Shown one piece after another: positions 5,330 through 7,953 of a stretch of DNA of 7,953 bases. The translations under genes were made by a program, and so were the position numbers. Under the pieces are notes generated by a model. That model did not search any database. It saw only the letters and a list, made by a program, of their open reading frames with translations, and was not told the DNA's origin. The first letter of the stretch is position 1; each line of letters opens with the position of its first letter. This DNA is from Pseudopedobacter sp038237895 (GTDB taxonomy: Bacteria; Bacteroidota; Bacteroidia; Sphingobacteriales; Sphingobacteriaceae). The DNA lies in assembly GCA_038237895.1 (NCBI GenBank), contig JBBRYE010000144.1, positions 1 to 7,953 on the forward strand, given 5' to 3'.

Positions 5330-7870
5330 ATGAAAATTAAATCTTTACCAAGTCTTATCATGACGGTAGTTTTTGTGCTCGTTAGTTTTATAACTAAAGC
5401 GCAGTTACCCTACTTTCAAAGTTTTAAAGAGACAACGGCAAACAACATCCAATTTGGCGGTGCTCCAACTGCTGTTTTAACTGCAGCCTCCGGAATAGAT
5501 GCTCCAGGAAATGGATATCTGAGACTAACTAACGGTTTGGTAAATCAGAAAGGATATATTTATGGCACTGATAATTTTACAACCAACCAGGGTTTAAGTA
5601 TTTCTTTTGAATACTTTACTTACGGTGGTAGTGGTGCAGATGGAATATGTTTTTTCTTATTTGATGCTACCGCCAGCCCTTTCAATATTGGAGGTTTTGG
5701 AGGTTCATTAGGATATGCACAATTTAATTTAACAAATCCTGTTTCTCCTGGAGTAAGTAAGGGATACATTGGTGTAGCCTTAGATGAATTTGGAAACTTT
5801 CCAAATCCTAGAGAAGGTAGACAAGGTGGTATTGTAGGGCCAGGATTTTATGGTATCTCTTCTAAATCTGTTGCCATAAGAGGTAAAGGAGACGGAGCCG
5901 CACAAGTTCCTAATAACTATAGATACCTAACCTCTGTAACTGCAAGTAGTAAAGGTGTAGATTTAGTAGATGATGGTGCAGCCACAATGCGTACTCCAGA
6001 CAGCACACAGTTAGGTTATAGAAAAGCTTTCGTTGATTTACAACCAAATGTAAATGGCGGCTATAATGTTTCTGTAAGAATAAAAGTTGGTGGAACGCCT
6101 ACAAAAACCACTACGGTAATTGATAGTTACTATTATCCAGATCTTGCACCAGCCTTAGTAAGATATGGTATTTCTTCATCCACTGGAGATTTAACCAACT
6201 TTCATGAAATTAGAAATTTAAGAATTAATGTTTTTGCACCACCATTTACCAGCCCTATAGCTTTAGATGATATTATTACAGAATGTGCAAGCAAAACAAC
6301 AAATATTAATGTTGCATTTAATGATGCTTCTACAAATGCAGGAGGTAATATAGATTTAACTTCTATAGATTTAGATCCAACTGTTGCAGGCGATCAAAAA
6401 AGTTTTTTAGTTGCTGGAAAAGGAACTTTTACTGCAAATAATAACGGTACCGTAACTTTTACACCGCTTAACGGAACTGTAACTGGACCAATAAATGCAA
6501 AATATACCATTTCAGATAGTTTTGGTTATAAATCTGCTCCTGCAAATATTGTGATTTCTGAACCTGTAACTGTTATATTGGCTAACGCAGGTCCTGATCA
6601 ATTAATTAATATCGGTGCTGCAACCGGTACAACAACAATTACTGGTAACGCACCATTAAATTCTACTGGAAAATGGACACAAACATCTGGACCTGCTGGT
6701 ACAGTAATTAGTTCGCCAAACACTCCATCAACAGCAATTACAGGTGTAAACGGAACTTACATTTTCACCTATACTTTAACAGCTCCAAATCAGTGTCCGG
6801 TAACTGATGATGTACAAGTTATTATAAATGCTATTCCTGTAGCTGTAGATGATATTGTAGCCGCAAGTTTAAATAATCCAATTCCAATCAATGTGATTGG
6901 TAATGATACCGATAGAGATGGAAACCCAACGATAGATAAAACAACAGTTGTTATAAAAACTCAACCAACAAACGGAACGGTAACCGTTAATCCAGTAACA
7001 GGTGTAGTTACATATACGCCAAATCCTGGGTATTCTGGTCCGGATAGCTTTACTTATACTGTAAAGGATATTAGAGGAGCAGAATCAAATCCTGCAACTG
7101 TAAGAATTACTATACCTATACCACCAAAAATCGGCTTAGCCAAATCTTTGATCAATATTGATACACAACCAGATGGTTCATTCAATGTGAAATTTCAGTT
7201 TAACATAAAGAATTACAGTAGTGTTGCGCTTCAAGATATTTCATTAATTGATGATTTGGCAGCTTCATTCCCAAACACTACAATTAGAGTGATAAGTTTA
7301 ACATCTACAGGTGCTACAGTTTTAACTACAAATGCGGCTTATAATGGTACTTCTATAAAAGAGATGTTAAATGGAAATAATCAGCTCCCTGGAAATGCAA
7401 CTGCACAAATAGAATTAGTAGTAAATATTACTGTTAACGGTAACAATTACAATTATAACAATACTGCTACTGCTCAAGGTGCTTCAGTACTTGACGGAAC
7501 AAAAACTACGGATCAATCTACAGATGGAATTTCACCAGACCCGATTACACCTAATGATGTAACGCCTTCAATTCCAACACCAGTTAAATTTATAGTAGAT
7601 AAAATTTTTATTCCAGGTGGTTTTTCTCCTAATGGAGACGGCACAAACGATGATTTTGTGATACCTAACTCGGGTTTAACCCCTGTTGATTTTGAAGTCT
7701 ATAACAGATGGGGAAATGTGGTTTACAAATCTTCTAACTATTTAAATACTTGGAACGGAACCGCAAATAAAGGTTTATTGATCGGTCAGGATTTACCAGT
7801 TGGAACTTATTATTACATAGTAATTTACAACGGTAAAAAGTATAACGGATACCTAACTCTAAACAGATAA
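5330..7870 (+). CDS. Secreted multidomain L-type lectin-like protein with type B T9SS sorting domain (gliding motility-associated C-terminal domain)
   Basis: The 846-residue protein starts with a signal peptide (hydrophobic 8-21, likely cleaved after A24 in TKA|Q). Residues about 26-302 look like an L-type lectin-like fold: ADGICFFLFD (103-112) carries the conserved Asp, GYIGVALDEFGN (145-156) matches the metal-site strand, and TGDLTNFHEIRNL (285-297) is the usual closing strand. Two related cadherin/Ig-like modules follow at about 308-410 (begins PIALDDI) and 503-596 (begins PVAVDDI, contains TYTPNPGYSGPDSFTYTV). They flank a PKD-like module (about 414-499, GPDQ and KWTQTSGP). A DUF11-like domain (about 599-715) and a Thr/Pro-rich linker (about 729-753) lead to a CHU_C-type C-terminal domain: FSPNGDGTNDDF (765-776), VYNRWGNVVY (790-799), W808-N-G, and GTYYYIV. 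This should direct export through the type IX secretion system and display or release at the cell surface. The lectin-like part suggests glycan binding; the ligand is unknown. The start lacks a Shine-Dalgarno sequence, as usual in this phylum. Confidence 0.9.
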   Translation: MKIKSLPSLIMTVVFVLVSFITKAQLPYFQSFKETTANNIQFGGAPTAVLTAASGIDAPGNGYLRLTNGLVNQKGYIYGTDNFTTNQGLSISFEYFTYGGSGADGICFFLFDATASPFNIGGFGGSLGYAQFNLTNPVSPGVSKGYIGVALDEFGNFPNPREGRQGGIVGPGFYGISSKSVAIRGKGDGAAQVPNNYRYLTSVTASSKGVDLVDDGAATMRTPDSTQLGYRKAFVDLQPNVNGGYNVSVRIKVGGTPTKTTTVIDSYYYPDLAPALVRYGISSSTGDLTNFHEIRNLRINVFAPPFTSPIALDDIITECASKTTNINVAFNDASTNAGGNIDLTSIDLDPTVAGDQKSFLVAGKGTFTANNNGTVTFTPLNGTVTGPINAKYTISDSFGYKSAPANIVISEPVTVILANAGPDQLINIGAATGTTTITGNAPLNSTGKWTQTSGPAGTVISSPNTPSTAITGVNGTYIFTYTLTAPNQCPVTDDVQVIINAIPVAVDDIVAASLNNPIPINVIGNDTDRDGNPTIDKTTVVIKTQPTNGTVTVNPVTGVVTYTPNPGYSGPDSFTYTVKDIRGAESNPATVRITIPIPPKIGLAKSLINIDTQPDGSFNVKFQFNIKNYSSVALQDISLIDDLAASFPNTTIRVISLTSTGATVLTTNAAYNGTSIKEMLNGNNQLPGNATAQIELVVNITVNGNNYNYNNTATAQGASVLDGTKTTDQSTDGISPDPITPNDVTPSIPTPVKFIVDKIFIPGGFSPNGDGTNDDFVIPNSGLTPVDFEVYNRWGNVVYKSSNYLNTWNGTANKGLLIGQDLPVGTYYYIVIYNGKKYNGYLTLNR

Positions 7871-7875
7871 TCGTC

Positions 7876-7953
7876 ATGAAAAAATTAATATATACAAGCA
7901 TTTATTTTTTGATGCTGCTAGCTTTTGCTAAAGAATCTAAAGCTCAACAAGAT
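7876..7953 (+). CDS. N-terminus of probable PorP/SprF-family type IX secretion membrane protein (cut by the right edge)
   Basis: An ATG five bases after the preceding stop opens 26 codons to the window edge. The peptide is a clear signal sequence: MKKLIYTS, hydrophobic IYFLMLLAFA, then KESKAQQD with likely cleavage after KA. PorP/SprF proteins commonly start with a mature AQQDP-type sequence, and their genes commonly sit directly behind genes for proteins with a CHU_C sorting domain. The call rests on that context plus a short stretch. If right, it is an outer-membrane beta-barrel-like protein that anchors or helps secrete the upstream partner. Any other secreted protein is possible. Confidence 0.6.
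   Translation, partial: MKKLIYTSIYFLMLLAFAKESKAQQD

Noticed and set aside
4981..5330. Hidden small gene, tRNA or CRISPR-like array in the intergenic region
   Set aside because: No long open frame with a plausible start, no tRNA-like cloverleaf, and no regularly spaced repeats beyond the two TGGGGAAT copies.

Overview
The window is AT-rich and looks like Bacteroidota. A Sphingobacteriaceae (Pedobacter-like) or Flavobacterium-like host is plausible, but the sequence alone does not settle the genus. Three things point to the phylum: a gliding-motility-type C-terminal sorting domain (type IX secretion, T9SS), the start of a probable PorP/SprF gene directly behind it, and starts without Shine-Dalgarno sequences.

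Two transcription units diverge from a 404-bp AT-rich intergenic region (4926-5329). The minus-strand unit (4925 down to 1, continuing off the left edge) is an exopolysaccharide/surface-polysaccharide operon. In transcription order it holds a half-length TolC-like outer-membrane protein, a Wzz/Wzc-type polysaccharide co-polymerase with a degenerate BY-kinase-like domain, a membrane-anchored family 2 glycosyltransferase, a 43-codon membrane miniprotein, and the N-terminal 241 codons of an O-antigen polymerase/ligase-like protein. The genes are tightly packed: TAATG overlap, TAA|ATG abutment, a 10-nt gap, then TAGTG overlap. Together they suggest assembly of a glycan in and across the inner membrane, chain-length control by the co-polymerase, and a TolC-like partner in the place usually held by a Wza-type exporter.

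The plus-strand unit (5330 to the right edge) encodes an 846-residue secreted multidomain protein: signal peptide, L-type lectin-like domain, cadherin/Ig-like and PKD-like modules, a DUF11-like domain, and a CHU_C/type B T9SS sorting domain. Five bases later begins a signal-peptide protein cut by the window edge, most likely PorP/SprF family.

The points most worth a second look are the half-size TolC-like protein coupled to the co-polymerase, the degenerate kinase motifs, the 7-T run where the miniprotein ORF meets the polymerase ORF (gene pair, programmed slippage or indel), and structured repeats in the divergent intergenic region. No RNA genes, IS elements, CRISPR arrays or clear intrinsic terminators were seen.
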